64,000 bases of DNA, taken from NCBI GenBank assembly GCA_964642175.1, contig CAZXOK010000001.1, forward strand, positions 248,001 to 312,000, given 5' to 3'. Source of the stretch: JANQGG01 sp964642175. GTDB lineage: Bacteria; Bacteroidota; Chlorobiia; Chlorobiales; Chloroherpetonaceae. Below, piece by piece: positions 17,494 through 25,701 of this stretch. The translations under genes and the position numbers were made by a program. Each line of letters opens with the position of its first letter. Position 1 is the stretch's first letter. Below the pieces are notes generated by a model. The model was given only the letters and a program-made list of their open reading frames with translations. It ran no database searches and was not told the DNA's origin.

Positions 17494-18924
17494 CTAAACA
17501 TGTGTGATATTCGTATGCTCGCTGATATCCCGGCAGTAGGTGGCCAGATCATCCACCTCTAAATCGTGTATGCTGGTTTTACCAAGAATGCGGACATAAT
17601 CCTCCAACTCAGATTTATAAACAGTAAATAAATTTCCCAGCATTTGTGCAGATTGATCCACATCCAGCCGATCGCGCAGTTTAGGATCCTGAGTGGTAAT
17701 ACCCATCGGGCAGGTACCTTTGTGGCACACCCGGTATTGCTGGCAACCGATGCCGATAAGCGCCGTGGTACCTAAGGCGATGGCATCAGCGCCCATGGCC
17801 AGGCACTTGGCAATATCACCACTGGTACGCATGCCACCGGTCATGATCAGGGTGATCTGGTCGTAGTTGTGCTCGCTGAGATACTTGCGAGCCTGGTAGG
17901 TGGCATAGGGCGCCGAAATACCAAAATTATCTTTTACGTGAGTGGGTGCAGCGCCGGTTGAGCCGCCACGGCAATCGATGGTAATATAATCTGGTTCGGC
18001 AAACGTGGTCACATCCAGGTCGTCTTCGATATTGCCGGCAACAAATTTAATTCCTATTGGAGCACCATTGGTTAAGCTGCGCAGCCACCCGACTTTTTCC
18101 CGCAGGTCGTGCTTATCAAGAATATCGTCGTGGTTTTCCGGGCTGATCACGTCCTGAAATGGTTCTACACCTCTTGCCCGGGCAATTTCCTCTGTGACTT
18201 TTTCGGCAAGTAAATGCCCGCCCAGGCCGGCTTTAGCCGCTTGTCCGATCTTTATTTCGATGGCATCGGCTTTTTGGATCACCTCTTTGGTTGCACCAAA
18301 ATGGCCGGTTGAGTATTCAAATATATATTTATAAGCCGCTTGCTGTTCCTCTTCTATCATACCGCCTTCGCCGCTGCTCATGGCAACACGCATCATAGCG
18401 GAGCCTTTTGCCAGGGCCAGTTTAGCTTCGCGCGAAAGCGACCCAAACGACATGTGAGAGACAAAAAACGGAAGATCCATTTCCAGTGGCTTTTTGGCTT
18501 GTTTGCCAATAGTGGTGCTTAAAGTGATGTCTGCATCCTGTTGGCGCAGCGGTCGCCTGGCCAGCTGGGCAGGAAGAAAAACAATGTCTTCGAACTGGTT
18601 TTTCTGTTTCGGGGTTTTCATGGAGCTATACTCCTGCTTGCCGGTTACAGCTTTCCGGAAAATGGATCGCATCTCAGGTTCAAGCTCATCGTGCTCGCGC
18701 TCCAGATCACCAAAATAACTTTTTTCAGATGCACCGGATGTGTGATTTTCTTCGGCTGTTTTGGATTCATCAATCCTATCGAACATTTGTTTGGTGGCAC
18801 CACAAACAGGGCATTTCCAATCGTCGGGTATGTCTTCGAAGTCTGTCCCGGGGGCAATGCCACTGTCCGGATCGCCCTTAGAGGCATCGTAGACCCAATC
18901 ACAAATTCTACAAACGTATTTCAC
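17494..18924 (-). CDS. Rubredoxin-glutamate synthase-type FMN domain fusion protein
   Basis: 476 residues. An N-terminal rubredoxin (residues 1-50, Fe ligands Cys5, Cys8, Cys38, Cys41 in CRICDW and CPVCGATK) joins a GltB-like FMN/ferredoxin-dependent glutamate synthase barrel from about residue 100 (FFVSHMSFGSLSREAKLALA, SSGEGGMIEEE, DYITIDCRGGSTGAAPT, GIGCQQYRVCHKGTCPMGIT with the 3Fe-4S cysteines). It lacks the glutaminase domain, so it is not a stand-alone glutamate synthase large subunit. The rubredoxin probably feeds electrons in or out of the FMN/Fe-S centre. The substrate is uncertain; archaeal-type homologues may use ferredoxin and ammonia. It is upstream of rubrerythrin on the same strand. 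Confidence 0.88.
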   Translation of the reverse strand: MKYVCRICDWVYDASKGDPDSGIAPGTDFEDIPDDWKCPVCGATKQMFDRIDESKTAEENHTSGASEKSYFGDLEREHDELEPEMRSIFRKAVTGKQEYSSMKTPKQKNQFEDIVFLPAQLARRPLRQQDADITLSTTIGKQAKKPLEMDLPFFVSHMSFGSLSREAKLALAKGSAMMRVAMSSGEGGMIEEEQQAAYKYIFEYSTGHFGATKEVIQKADAIEIKIGQAAKAGLGGHLLAEKVTEEIARARGVEPFQDVISPENHDDILDKHDLREKVGWLRSLTNGAPIGIKFVAGNIEDDLDVTTFAEPDYITIDCRGGSTGAAPTHVKDNFGISAPYATYQARKYLSEHNYDQITLIMTGGMRTSGDIAKCLAMGADAIALGTTALIGIGCQQYRVCHKGTCPMGITTQDPKLRDRLDVDQSAQMLGNLFTVYKSELEDYVRILGKTSIHDLEVDDLATYCRDISEHTNITHV

Positions 18925-19215
18925 CAGGTAACGGATTTGAATGGTTTTTATTAACTCTAAGCTTTAAAGATAAGGATTCCTGATATGAAATGAAGATGGT
19001 GCGAAAAAAAAATGGGTTTTCTTTAAGCACACTTTATAAATGAGGGTTTAATAAAAAGTTTCACATAAGTGTCACGAAATTAAAAAAACATTAAATCCAA
19101 TGATTTGTTTTTGGGAATTACTGTTTATCTTGACCATCACAGAAGTACATGATTTGCATTTAGGATGAACACCTGGCATGATTATGTGCCGGTAACATTC
19201 AACAGGATACAAACT
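18925..19215. other. Divergent intergenic region, about 290 bases
   Basis: AT-rich spacer between the rubredoxin-glutamate synthase gene (minus) and the molybdopterin oxidoreductase operon (plus). No gene or RNA is recognised. An upstream in-frame ATG at 19165 has no usable SD and would add 17 residues before the twin-arginine motif. Promoters for both genes must lie here, but no convincing -35/-10 pair was found. Confidence 0.4.
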
Positions 19216-22026
19216 ATGAACAAAAAGATCACGCGGCGCCAGTTCTTAAAGGCGGCGAGTGTTCTGGGAGGCATGGCTTTATTGCGCCCTGTATGGGATT
19301 TGGGCAACGAAGCTGTTGAAGTCCAGGCACAAGCCGTTACCGGAGAAGTAACATGGGTGCCAAGCATTTGTAATTTCTGCTCCTCGTTTTGCGATATAAA
19401 CGTTGCCGTTAAGGAAGTTGATGGAAGCAAACGGGCAGTTAAGATTGAAGGAAATCCCCACAGCCCTCTAAACCGAGGAAAAATTTGTGCCAGGGGTCAG
19501 GCCGGTTTAAGACAGGTTTATGATCCGGATCGACTTAAAGAGCCTTTGATTCGTGTAAAAGGCAGTAAGCGTGGTGAATGGAACTTCCGTGTCGCAACCT
19601 GGGAAGAAGCCTACGATTTAATCGCTTCAAAATTTAAAGCCGTTAATCCCTGGGAGATCAGCCTGGTTGGTGGATGGACAGCCTGTGTGTCTTACATGCA
19701 TTTTAGCCTGCCGTTTGTCAGAACCCTTGAGATTCCCAACATTATTGCTTCACCATTGCAGCATTGTGTAACAGCGGGCCATTTGGGTACCGACCTTGTA
19801 ACAGGCAATTTCAATGTTCATGACGAGATCCTTGCCGACTTTGAAAATGCCCGCTACATTTTATTCAGCCAAAACAATGCTTCAGTAGCTGCTATTTCCA
19901 CTGCCCGTGCTGTTCGTTTCGGACAGGCTAAGAAAAACGGGGCAAAGGTGGTGTGTTTGGATCCGCGCCAGAGTGAACTGGCCTCCAAAGCCGATGAATG
20001 GCTGCCGGTAAAACCAGGAACCGATCATGCCTTTTTCCTGAGCATGATCCATACCATGCTTCGCGAACATTTGTATGATGAAGACTTTTTGATCAACCAT
20101 ACCAACTCGCCATTTTTGGCCTACAAAGATGCCAATGGCAATGTTGAGTTGGCAATGGATATGGGCAGCGATGGTAAACCTTCGGCGTATTATGTGTATG
20201 ATGAAGTCCGCCGCCAGGCTGTTGCTGTGCCAGCCTACACCAACACCAACGAATTTGCTAAAAATAAAAACCGGATCGTTCCGGCCTTAAACGCCTCAAC
20301 CTCTGTTCGCTGGCGGGGTAAAGCGGTAAAAACCGTGTTTGACTTCTTTGTTGAAGAATCTGAGCCATACACAGCTGAATGGGCTTCCGCGATCACCGAA
20401 ATACCCGCCGATACTATCCGGCGCATTGCCATAGAGTTTGGCCAGGCCAGGCCGGCGATGGTAGATCCGGGTTGGATGGGCGCGCGTTACCATCATGTGA
20501 TCGGACAGCGCCGCTTGCAGGCCATTATCCAAACCTTGGTGGGTGGTGTGGATGTTAAAGGCGGTTGGCTGATGAACGGTGAGTATCGCCATAAAGCCGA
20601 GAACATGTGGCATCAGGCCCAGCATGGCGGTTCGCATGGCCACGGCGAAGTCCCACCGGTTATGAAACCCGGAATGGGCTTTGCAAACGGCTTGATGGAT
20701 ATTTTTGGAAATCCAGGGGCGTGGTCTCACGGCAAACCGGCACTTTCATTTGCCTGGGCTCAGGAAATGCAAAAACAGGGTAAACCCTCGGCATTTCTTC
20801 CGGCTATGGCCGATACCGGATTGCTGGAAGCCACAAAAGGCGAAATGACCTACAACGGTGAGCCTTATGACATGAAGATATTCTTCATGAACGCAGCCAA
20901 CCCGATTCGCCACTACTTCCCGGCCAAGCGGTGGGAAGAGATCCTGAGCAATGAGAATGTGGAACTGGTTGTGGCCGTGGATGTCTTACCTTCCGACACC
21001 ACACCGTATGCCGATGTGATCCTTCCGAACCATACTTATCTTGAGCGCAACGAACCGCTTCTGTATCCTTTAGGTCCCGATACCAATCTGGGCTTTGCTA
21101 CAAGGCTCAGGGCGATTGAGCCATTGTACAACACCCGCGATGCGGCCGATATCTTCCTTGAAATCGCTGATCGCATGGGCAAATTCGACTCTTATGTAAA
21201 AGGTATTGCCGAATATGCCGGACTCGACATCGAGGTGTTGAAAAAAGAGATCGCAAAAGTTAAATCTGAGAAAAAGCCATACAACGAAGCATTTTTGAAA
21301 ACCGCTTACGAGGCTATGGGGCATTTATCCGAGCATGTAACCGGTAAAAAACTCTCGGCCCAGGAGGTTGAAAAAACGATCCGGGATAAAGGCTTGATTG
21401 TCTTGAAATCAGCTGATGAGCTTTTGGAAGAAGCCAGTATGCCACGTAAAATACCGGTGCCATCGATGTCGGGTCGTCTTGAGCTTTACAGCCCGATCCT
21501 GGCTTCCTTTACCCGGGCTGCCAAACCTCATCCACTCTGGAACCCGGTTCTGAGCTATCTGCCTCCGATGTACAGAGATAATCCGCAAAAGCAAGACCTG
21601 GAGCAGGATGAGTTCTACTTTACCTACGGCAAAGTACCGGTGGTTTCACATGCTTCAACCAATAACAATAACGCCTTGCTGGCTGCTGTTACCAAGCCAA
21701 AAGAAGGTGCATTTATGGGCTTGTGGATGAACAAACGCAAAGCCAGTGCATTGAACCTGAAAAACGGCCAGATGGTTGAGCTGGAAAATGTACGATATGG
21801 CCAAAAAGTCACAGCCAAGTTGTTTGTTACCGAAATGATCCGCCCCGATACGGTATTTCTGCCATCGGCCTATGGTAGCAAGAATACCAAATTAAGCGTG
21901 GCTGGCGGAAAAGGTACGGCACTAAACGAATTAATGCCTTACAGTATAGAACCCATTGCGGCCTCGTTTATGTCGCAGGAGTTTACCGTAAAGGTAAGAC
22001 CAACCCAAGAAAAGGAGGTAGCGTAA
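19216..22026 (+). CDS. Molybdopterin oxidoreductase catalytic subunit, PsrA/PhsA-like (exported by Tat)
   Basis: 936 residues from the ATG at 19216, with AGGA at 19204-19207. A twin-arginine signal RRQFLK (residues 7-12) followed by a hydrophobic run indicates export of the folded, cofactor-loaded enzyme. A 4Fe-4S cluster is bound by Cys52, 55, 59 and 91 (CNFCSSFC, GKICARGQ). Cys184 in SPLQHCVTAGHLG is the probable Mo ligand, as in polysulfide/thiosulfate reductases; this assignment needs an alignment. The C-terminal half shows the family MGD-binding stretches (VVAVDVLPSDTTPYADVILP). It carries a His-rich insertion WHQAQHGGSHGHGEVPP (near residue 490). The substrate is probably a sulfur compound (polysulfide, thiosulfate or tetrathionate). 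It is the first gene of a four-gene operon. Confidence 0.85.
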   Translation: MNKKITRRQFLKAASVLGGMALLRPVWDLGNEAVEVQAQAVTGEVTWVPSICNFCSSFCDINVAVKEVDGSKRAVKIEGNPHSPLNRGKICARGQAGLRQVYDPDRLKEPLIRVKGSKRGEWNFRVATWEEAYDLIASKFKAVNPWEISLVGGWTACVSYMHFSLPFVRTLEIPNIIASPLQHCVTAGHLGTDLVTGNFNVHDEILADFENARYILFSQNNASVAAISTARAVRFGQAKKNGAKVVCLDPRQSELASKADEWLPVKPGTDHAFFLSMIHTMLREHLYDEDFLINHTNSPFLAYKDANGNVELAMDMGSDGKPSAYYVYDEVRRQAVAVPAYTNTNEFAKNKNRIVPALNASTSVRWRGKAVKTVFDFFVEESEPYTAEWASAITEIPADTIRRIAIEFGQARPAMVDPGWMGARYHHVIGQRRLQAIIQTLVGGVDVKGGWLMNGEYRHKAENMWHQAQHGGSHGHGEVPPVMKPGMGFANGLMDIFGNPGAWSHGKPALSFAWAQEMQKQGKPSAFLPAMADTGLLEATKGEMTYNGEPYDMKIFFMNAANPIRHYFPAKRWEEILSNENVELVVAVDVLPSDTTPYADVILPNHTYLERNEPLLYPLGPDTNLGFATRLRAIEPLYNTRDAADIFLEIADRMGKFDSYVKGIAEYAGLDIEVLKKEIAKVKSEKKPYNEAFLKTAYEAMGHLSEHVTGKKLSAQEVEKTIRDKGLIVLKSADELLEEASMPRKIPVPSMSGRLELYSPILASFTRAAKPHPLWNPVLSYLPPMYRDNPQKQDLEQDEFYFTYGKVPVVSHASTNNNNALLAAVTKPKEGAFMGLWMNKRKASALNLKNGQMVELENVRYGQKVTAKLFVTEMIRPDTVFLPSAYGSKNTKLSVAGGKGTALNELMPYSIEPIAASFMSQEFTVKVRPTQEKEVA

Positions 22027-22027
22027 T

Positions 22028-22627
22028 ATGGCGCGATATGCAATGGTAATGGATATGAGGGCATGTGTGGGTTGCCAGGCCTGTATGGCAGCATGTTCAA
22101 CCGAGAACCATACCCCGTATTGGAGTGAGAAATTTCGTACCCATGTCGAAGAGAATGAACTGGGCCAGTATCCGGATGTTCGCCGCGAACTTCTACCGCG
22201 TTTATGCATGCATTGCGAGAACACCCCATGCCTCTCGGCGTGTCCGACAGGTTCAACCTATAAAACCAAAGACGGCATTGTTAGGGTGGATTACGATCGG
22301 TGTATCGGGTGCTACGCCTGCGTAATCGCCTGTCCATACGATGCAAGGTATCCCTATGATAGCGATGATGTGGAAACTGCTTACAACATATATGGCAGTG
22401 ATAACTCACACGACCAGCCTCATGTGGATAAATGCAGTTTCTGTGAACATCGGGTTTTGGAAGGCCGTGAGCCGGGCTGTGTCAGCACCTGCCCAACCAA
22501 CGCTCGCGTGTTTGGCGATTTGGATGATCCGGATTCGGAGGTTCATAAGCTTGCCAGCCGGGGTGATGCCCGGCCGCTAAGGCCCGAACTCGGCACATCA
22601 CCCAAAGTATTCTATATCCCAATTTAG
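22028..22627 (+). CDS. Iron-sulfur electron-transfer subunit of the molybdopterin oxidoreductase (PsrB/NrfC-like)
   Basis: 199 residues with four 4Fe-4S cluster motifs: CVGCQACMAACSTEN, CMHCENTPCLSACP, CIGCYACVIACPYDAR and CSFCEHRVLEGREPGC. It relays electrons between the membrane quinone-binding subunit and the catalytic subunit. No Tat signal of its own, so it is expected to be co-exported with the catalytic subunit. It starts one base after the catalytic subunit's stop (TAATATG), with an AAAGGAGG site inside that gene's end, indicating translational coupling. Confidence 0.93.
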   Translation: MARYAMVMDMRACVGCQACMAACSTENHTPYWSEKFRTHVEENELGQYPDVRRELLPRLCMHCENTPCLSACPTGSTYKTKDGIVRVDYDRCIGCYACVIACPYDARYPYDSDDVETAYNIYGSDNSHDQPHVDKCSFCEHRVLEGREPGCVSTCPTNARVFGDLDDPDSEVHKLASRGDARPLRPELGTSPKVFYIPI

Positions 22628-22645
22628 AAAGGAGAATTTAAACTT

Positions 22646-23560
22646 ATGTCTTTTGTACATCAGGATGTATGGCATTGGCAGATCGCAGCTTACCTGTTTT
22701 TAGGCGGGCTTGGCGGTGCCACATTTGCCATCGCTGCAATGATGCACCTGTTTGAGGGTTGTGATAAAAAAGTATTATCTGTTGCAATCTTATCGGCCAT
22801 TGGATTTATGGGCCTTGGTACGGTATTTCTCCTGGCCGATATGCTTCAACCATTGAAAGCCATGTACGCCCTGACCAATCCGAGTTCCTGGATCTTCTGG
22901 GGTGTTATATTTATTAACTTCTATTTTATTGCAGCTATTGTTTATGTGATCCCGCTTCTGGAAAGCTGGCCAAAACTTGAGCCTTACATTAAAAAAATAC
23001 CTGAGCCAATATTAGGGTTATTGGAGAAGTTCAACCGTGCAGCCGCCCTGGGCGGGGCAACCTCAGGATTTTTGGTGGCTATCTATACCGGATTGTTGAT
23101 CTCGGCCGCTCCAGCCATTTCCTTCTGGAATACACCGGCTCTGCCACTTTTGTTCGTGATTTCGGCCTTTTCTACCGGAGCCGCATTTTTATTGCTACTG
23201 TCTACTTTTTCCAAGGAAGAAAAATCTCATGCCATAGCTTCAAAATTGGAGCAGTTGGACGCAGGCTTAATTGTTACGGAATTGATCATTCTGGGGGCTT
23301 ACTTTAACTTTGCTTTTTTCCTACCAACCGGCGCTCGGGAATCAGCAGCCATTTTGTTCGATACCCCGATGTTTGTGATTGGGTTTATGGTGATGGGCCT
23401 TATTATTCCATTGATGATCGAAACCTATAGCATCTTTTTTGCAAAAAAATCGCATGGATCAGCCAAGCTGCTTTTAACTGCCAGCGTGCTTGTACTGACA
23501 GGCGGTTTTCTGTTACGATATTATGTTCTACACGCCGGTTTGTATCAATACCCCTGGTAA
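22646..23560 (+). CDS. NrfD/PsrC-family membrane subunit of the molybdopterin oxidoreductase
   Basis: 304 residues with about eight hydrophobic helices (for example WQIAAYLFLGGLGGATFAI, FWGVIFINFYFIAAIVYVIP, LIVTELIILGAYFNFAFFL, VIGFMVMGLIIPLMIETYSI). NrfD/PsrC proteins anchor the complex and exchange electrons or protons with the (mena)quinone pool, without heme. The opening HQDVWHWQIAAYLF stretch matches the quinone-site end of PsrC. It is preceded by AGAAAGGAG, 19 bases after the Fe-S gene, so it is in the same operon. A hairpin and the chaperone gene follow. Confidence 0.88.
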   Translation: MSFVHQDVWHWQIAAYLFLGGLGGATFAIAAMMHLFEGCDKKVLSVAILSAIGFMGLGTVFLLADMLQPLKAMYALTNPSSWIFWGVIFINFYFIAAIVYVIPLLESWPKLEPYIKKIPEPILGLLEKFNRAAALGGATSGFLVAIYTGLLISAAPAISFWNTPALPLLFVISAFSTGAAFLLLLSTFSKEEKSHAIASKLEQLDAGLIVTELIILGAYFNFAFFLPTGARESAAILFDTPMFVIGFMVMGLIIPLMIETYSIFFAKKSHGSAKLLLTASVLVLTGGFLLRYYVLHAGLYQYPW

Positions 23561-23582
23561 AAACAAAACACTATTGCCCTGG

Positions 23583-23605
23583 CCTGATAAGCATTGCTTA
23601 TCAGG
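23583..23605 (+). other. Strong intercistronic hairpin before the TorD-like gene
   Basis: A perfect 10-bp stem, CCTGATAAGC (23583-23592) with GCTTATCAGG (23596-23605), with the 3-base loop ATT, sits between the membrane subunit gene and the chaperone gene. No T-run follows, so it is more likely an mRNA-stabilising or processing element, or a weak attenuator, than a full terminator. It could lower chaperone yield relative to the structural genes. Confidence 0.6.
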
Positions 23606-23621
23606 TCTCTAAAATTCTTCT

Positions 23622-24170
23622 ATGACTGCACACATTCAAAATGCCCATATCTACCGTTTTTTAAGTCTTTGTTTTGCCTATCCAAATAAGGGTTTTATCA
23701 AGAATTTGGAGCACAAGCTTGAAGATATTGAAGAACATAAATCAGAGTTACATTCTCTGATCAATCTATTTAAGGCTGAAGACCTGGAAACGCTTCAGGG
23801 TGAATACACACGGTTATTTATTACAGGATATCCCAAAACCCCATGCCCACCCTATGAGTCCGTTGAACTCGAGGGTCGCATTATGGGAAAAGCTGCAGAA
23901 GCAGTCGAAAAAAATTACAAAGAATGGGGAATGAGCGTTGAACCTGGCATTTTAGATCACATTTCAACTGAACTGGAATTTTGTGCCTTTCTGCTTTCAG
24001 CCTCTATGCTTGAAGAAGAAACAGCTTTGGAGGCAACAAAGGCCTATAATGCTTTTAAAGAAAACCATCTTGTTGTATGGCTACCCGGATTCTTAAGCAA
24101 ACTAGAGAATAGTACCAATTTTGTGGTTTACCGCCAGTTAGCTCATTTGGTCAGGCAACTGGTGATTTGA
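23622..24170 (+). CDS. TorD/NarJ-family molybdoenzyme assembly chaperone
   Basis: 182 residues, all-helical, cytoplasmic. TorD-family features: YRFLSLCFAYPNK near the N-terminus, the signature TLQGEYTRLFITG and CPPYESVELEGRIMG in the middle, and FCAFLLSASML plus WLPGFLSKLE toward the end. Such chaperones bind the Tat signal of the cognate catalytic subunit and hold it for cofactor insertion before export. Its place as the last gene of the psr-like operon makes the partner clear. It lies just after the 23583-23605 hairpin. Confidence 0.85.
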   Translation: MTAHIQNAHIYRFLSLCFAYPNKGFIKNLEHKLEDIEEHKSELHSLINLFKAEDLETLQGEYTRLFITGYPKTPCPPYESVELEGRIMGKAAEAVEKNYKEWGMSVEPGILDHISTELEFCAFLLSASMLEEETALEATKAYNAFKENHLVVWLPGFLSKLENSTNFVVYRQLAHLVRQLVI

Positions 24171-24569
24171 AAATGTCTATGCTAAAATAATTGCATGAGC
24201 GTTTATGAATTTCGGAAATCGTGTTACGATAAGTCTTATATTATTATATGGATCATGTTGAGTATTTAAGTTCTTTAAGCAGAACTCAAAATAGACGTTA
24301 AAATAAAATTTATGACGGGTGATAAACCTTCTCTATTGTAGAATAAATCAAAAAAAACCTTTTAATTTTAGGTAAAAACTACAAAAGTGTTAAAAATTTT
24401 AAACAATAATTTGTTTTTTAGTCTTCAATACTCTATTTTTGACATCAAATTAAAAAAGCTTAACAAAATCACTTCTTTTGTAACTTTTAATTTTATGTGA
24501 TTTGCTCAAGCAAACTTGTTCTTTAAAAACACTATGTATCATTAACTAAAACAATCAAACAGGACGAAA
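24171..24569. other. Non-coding region, about 400 bases, upstream of the porin-amtB-PII operon
   Basis: Very AT-rich. No open reading frame with family resemblance, no tRNA and no terminator was found. It holds the candidate promoter at 24410-24441 and about 130 bases of leader before the porin ATG, including a small TTTGC/GCAAA hairpin near 24500. The length suggests regulated expression of the downstream operon. Confidence 0.45.
24410..24441 (+). promoter_or_regulatory. Candidate Bacteroidota-type promoter for the porin/amtB operon
   Basis: TTTG (24410-24413), a 20-base spacer, and TATTTTTG (24434-24441) fit the Bacteroidota consensus TTTG ... TAnnTTTG. It is in AT-rich DNA where such matches can occur by chance, and the tRNA promoter at 6883 is of the sigma70 type, so this is tentative. 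Confidence 0.35.
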
Positions 24570-25619
24570 ATGAAAAAAACACTCTTAATTCTGTTTATCG
24601 CACTTTCCGTTATTGGTTTTTCAAATAATGTAAAAGCCGAAGACGGACACGAAGCTAAAGCACCAGCTTTAAATATTGCTGGTGAAATGGATGCCTACTA
24701 TGGCTACAACTTCAACGGGATGTACAATAATTCAACTAACACAAGCTTTACCAATAATGTCAACTCATTTGAGCTTGGTATGGCCAATGTTGTTTTCTCT
24801 CAGGAAGTTGGAAAAGTAGGTATGGTTGCTGATTTTGTATTTGGCCCAAGAGGTACTGCTGCAACCGGAGCTAACACAGATCATATCAAACAATTGTTTG
24901 TTACTTATGGCTTAAGTGACCAGGTAACAGTTACCGGTGGTTTCTTCAGCACTTTTGTGGGTTATGAACTCATTGAAGCAAGCGGTAATTTCAATTACAG
25001 CACTTCCTACCTTTTCTCAGCCGGTCCATTTAACCATGGTGGTATTAAAGTTGATGTTGCATTAACCGATGGTGTTGGTCTTATGGTTGGTGCATTTAAC
25101 GACAGTGGTTTAAAAACTGATGCCGCTGGCGGTATCGATGATTTCGGTGCTCAGTTGGCTTTGACACCAAATGATGAACTTGGTGCTTACATCAATGTAT
25201 TCCACCAGGGTCTTGGTAATGGCGAAACTTCAACAGAGCTCGACTTAACTGCTACATTCCAGGCTTCAAAAGAAATGATGTTGGGATTAAATGCTGCTTA
25301 CACATCCTTAAGCCAAAATGATGGCCAATCCTGGATGGGTGCTGCTTTATATCTTAACTACATGTTAAGTGATGATCTCGGGCTTGGTGTTCGTGGTGAG
25401 TATTTTGATGATGGTGATGACATCTATTTTGGTTCAGGTGCTACAGATGGTCAGAGCGTTATTGCTTTAACTGCTTCAGCTAACATCAAATCAGGTCCAT
25501 TAACTCTTATCCCTGAAATTCGCTTCGACTCAGCTAGCGAAGATGTATTTGTAGATGGTGATGGAAAAGCTACAGGTTCTTCCATTATGGCTCTTCTTGC
25601 CGCTGTCTATAAGTTCTAA
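24570..25619 (+). CDS. Outer-membrane beta-barrel porin (BBP2-like)
   Basis: 349 residues with a clear Sec signal (KKTLLILFIALSVIGFS, cleavage near VKA-ED). The mature chain is a series of amphipathic strands beginning ALNIAGEMDAYYGYNF and ending LMALLAAVYKF with a C-terminal Phe, typical of an outer-membrane barrel. It resembles BBP2-like porins with NSFELGMANVVFSQEVGKVG and the GFFSTFVGYELIEASGNFN loop. It lies directly before amtB, 82 bases apart with a hairpin between, so it may be an ammonium-associated or nitrogen-regulated porin. The substrate is unknown. Confidence 0.82.
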   Translation: MKKTLLILFIALSVIGFSNNVKAEDGHEAKAPALNIAGEMDAYYGYNFNGMYNNSTNTSFTNNVNSFELGMANVVFSQEVGKVGMVADFVFGPRGTAATGANTDHIKQLFVTYGLSDQVTVTGGFFSTFVGYELIEASGNFNYSTSYLFSAGPFNHGGIKVDVALTDGVGLMVGAFNDSGLKTDAAGGIDDFGAQLALTPNDELGAYINVFHQGLGNGETSTELDLTATFQASKEMMLGLNAAYTSLSQNDGQSWMGAALYLNYMLSDDLGLGVRGEYFDDGDDIYFGSGATDGQSVIALTASANIKSGPLTLIPEIRFDSASEDVFVDGDGKATGSSIMALLAAVYKF

Positions 25620-25633
25620 TCATTTAATAAAAA

Positions 25634-25665
25634 AAGGGAAAAGCAACTGCCATTGCTTTTCCCTT
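25634..25665 (+). terminator. Hairpin between porin and amtB
   Basis: A 13-bp perfect stem (25634-25646 with 25653-25665, AAGGGAAAAGCAA) with a 6-base loop. The T-run on the plus strand is short (TTAAATA), so it may be a partial terminator or an mRNA-stabilising element that sets porin against amtB levels. Confidence 0.6.
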
Positions 25666-25701
25666 AAATAGTCACAATCAACTGTAAATCAATCATGTAC
25701 T

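Noticed and set aside
19059..19079. Possible FNR/CRP-like operator (TTTC ... GAAA) before the Psr-like operon
   Set aside because: Only the outer four bases pair; the inside does not match an FNR or CRP consensus.
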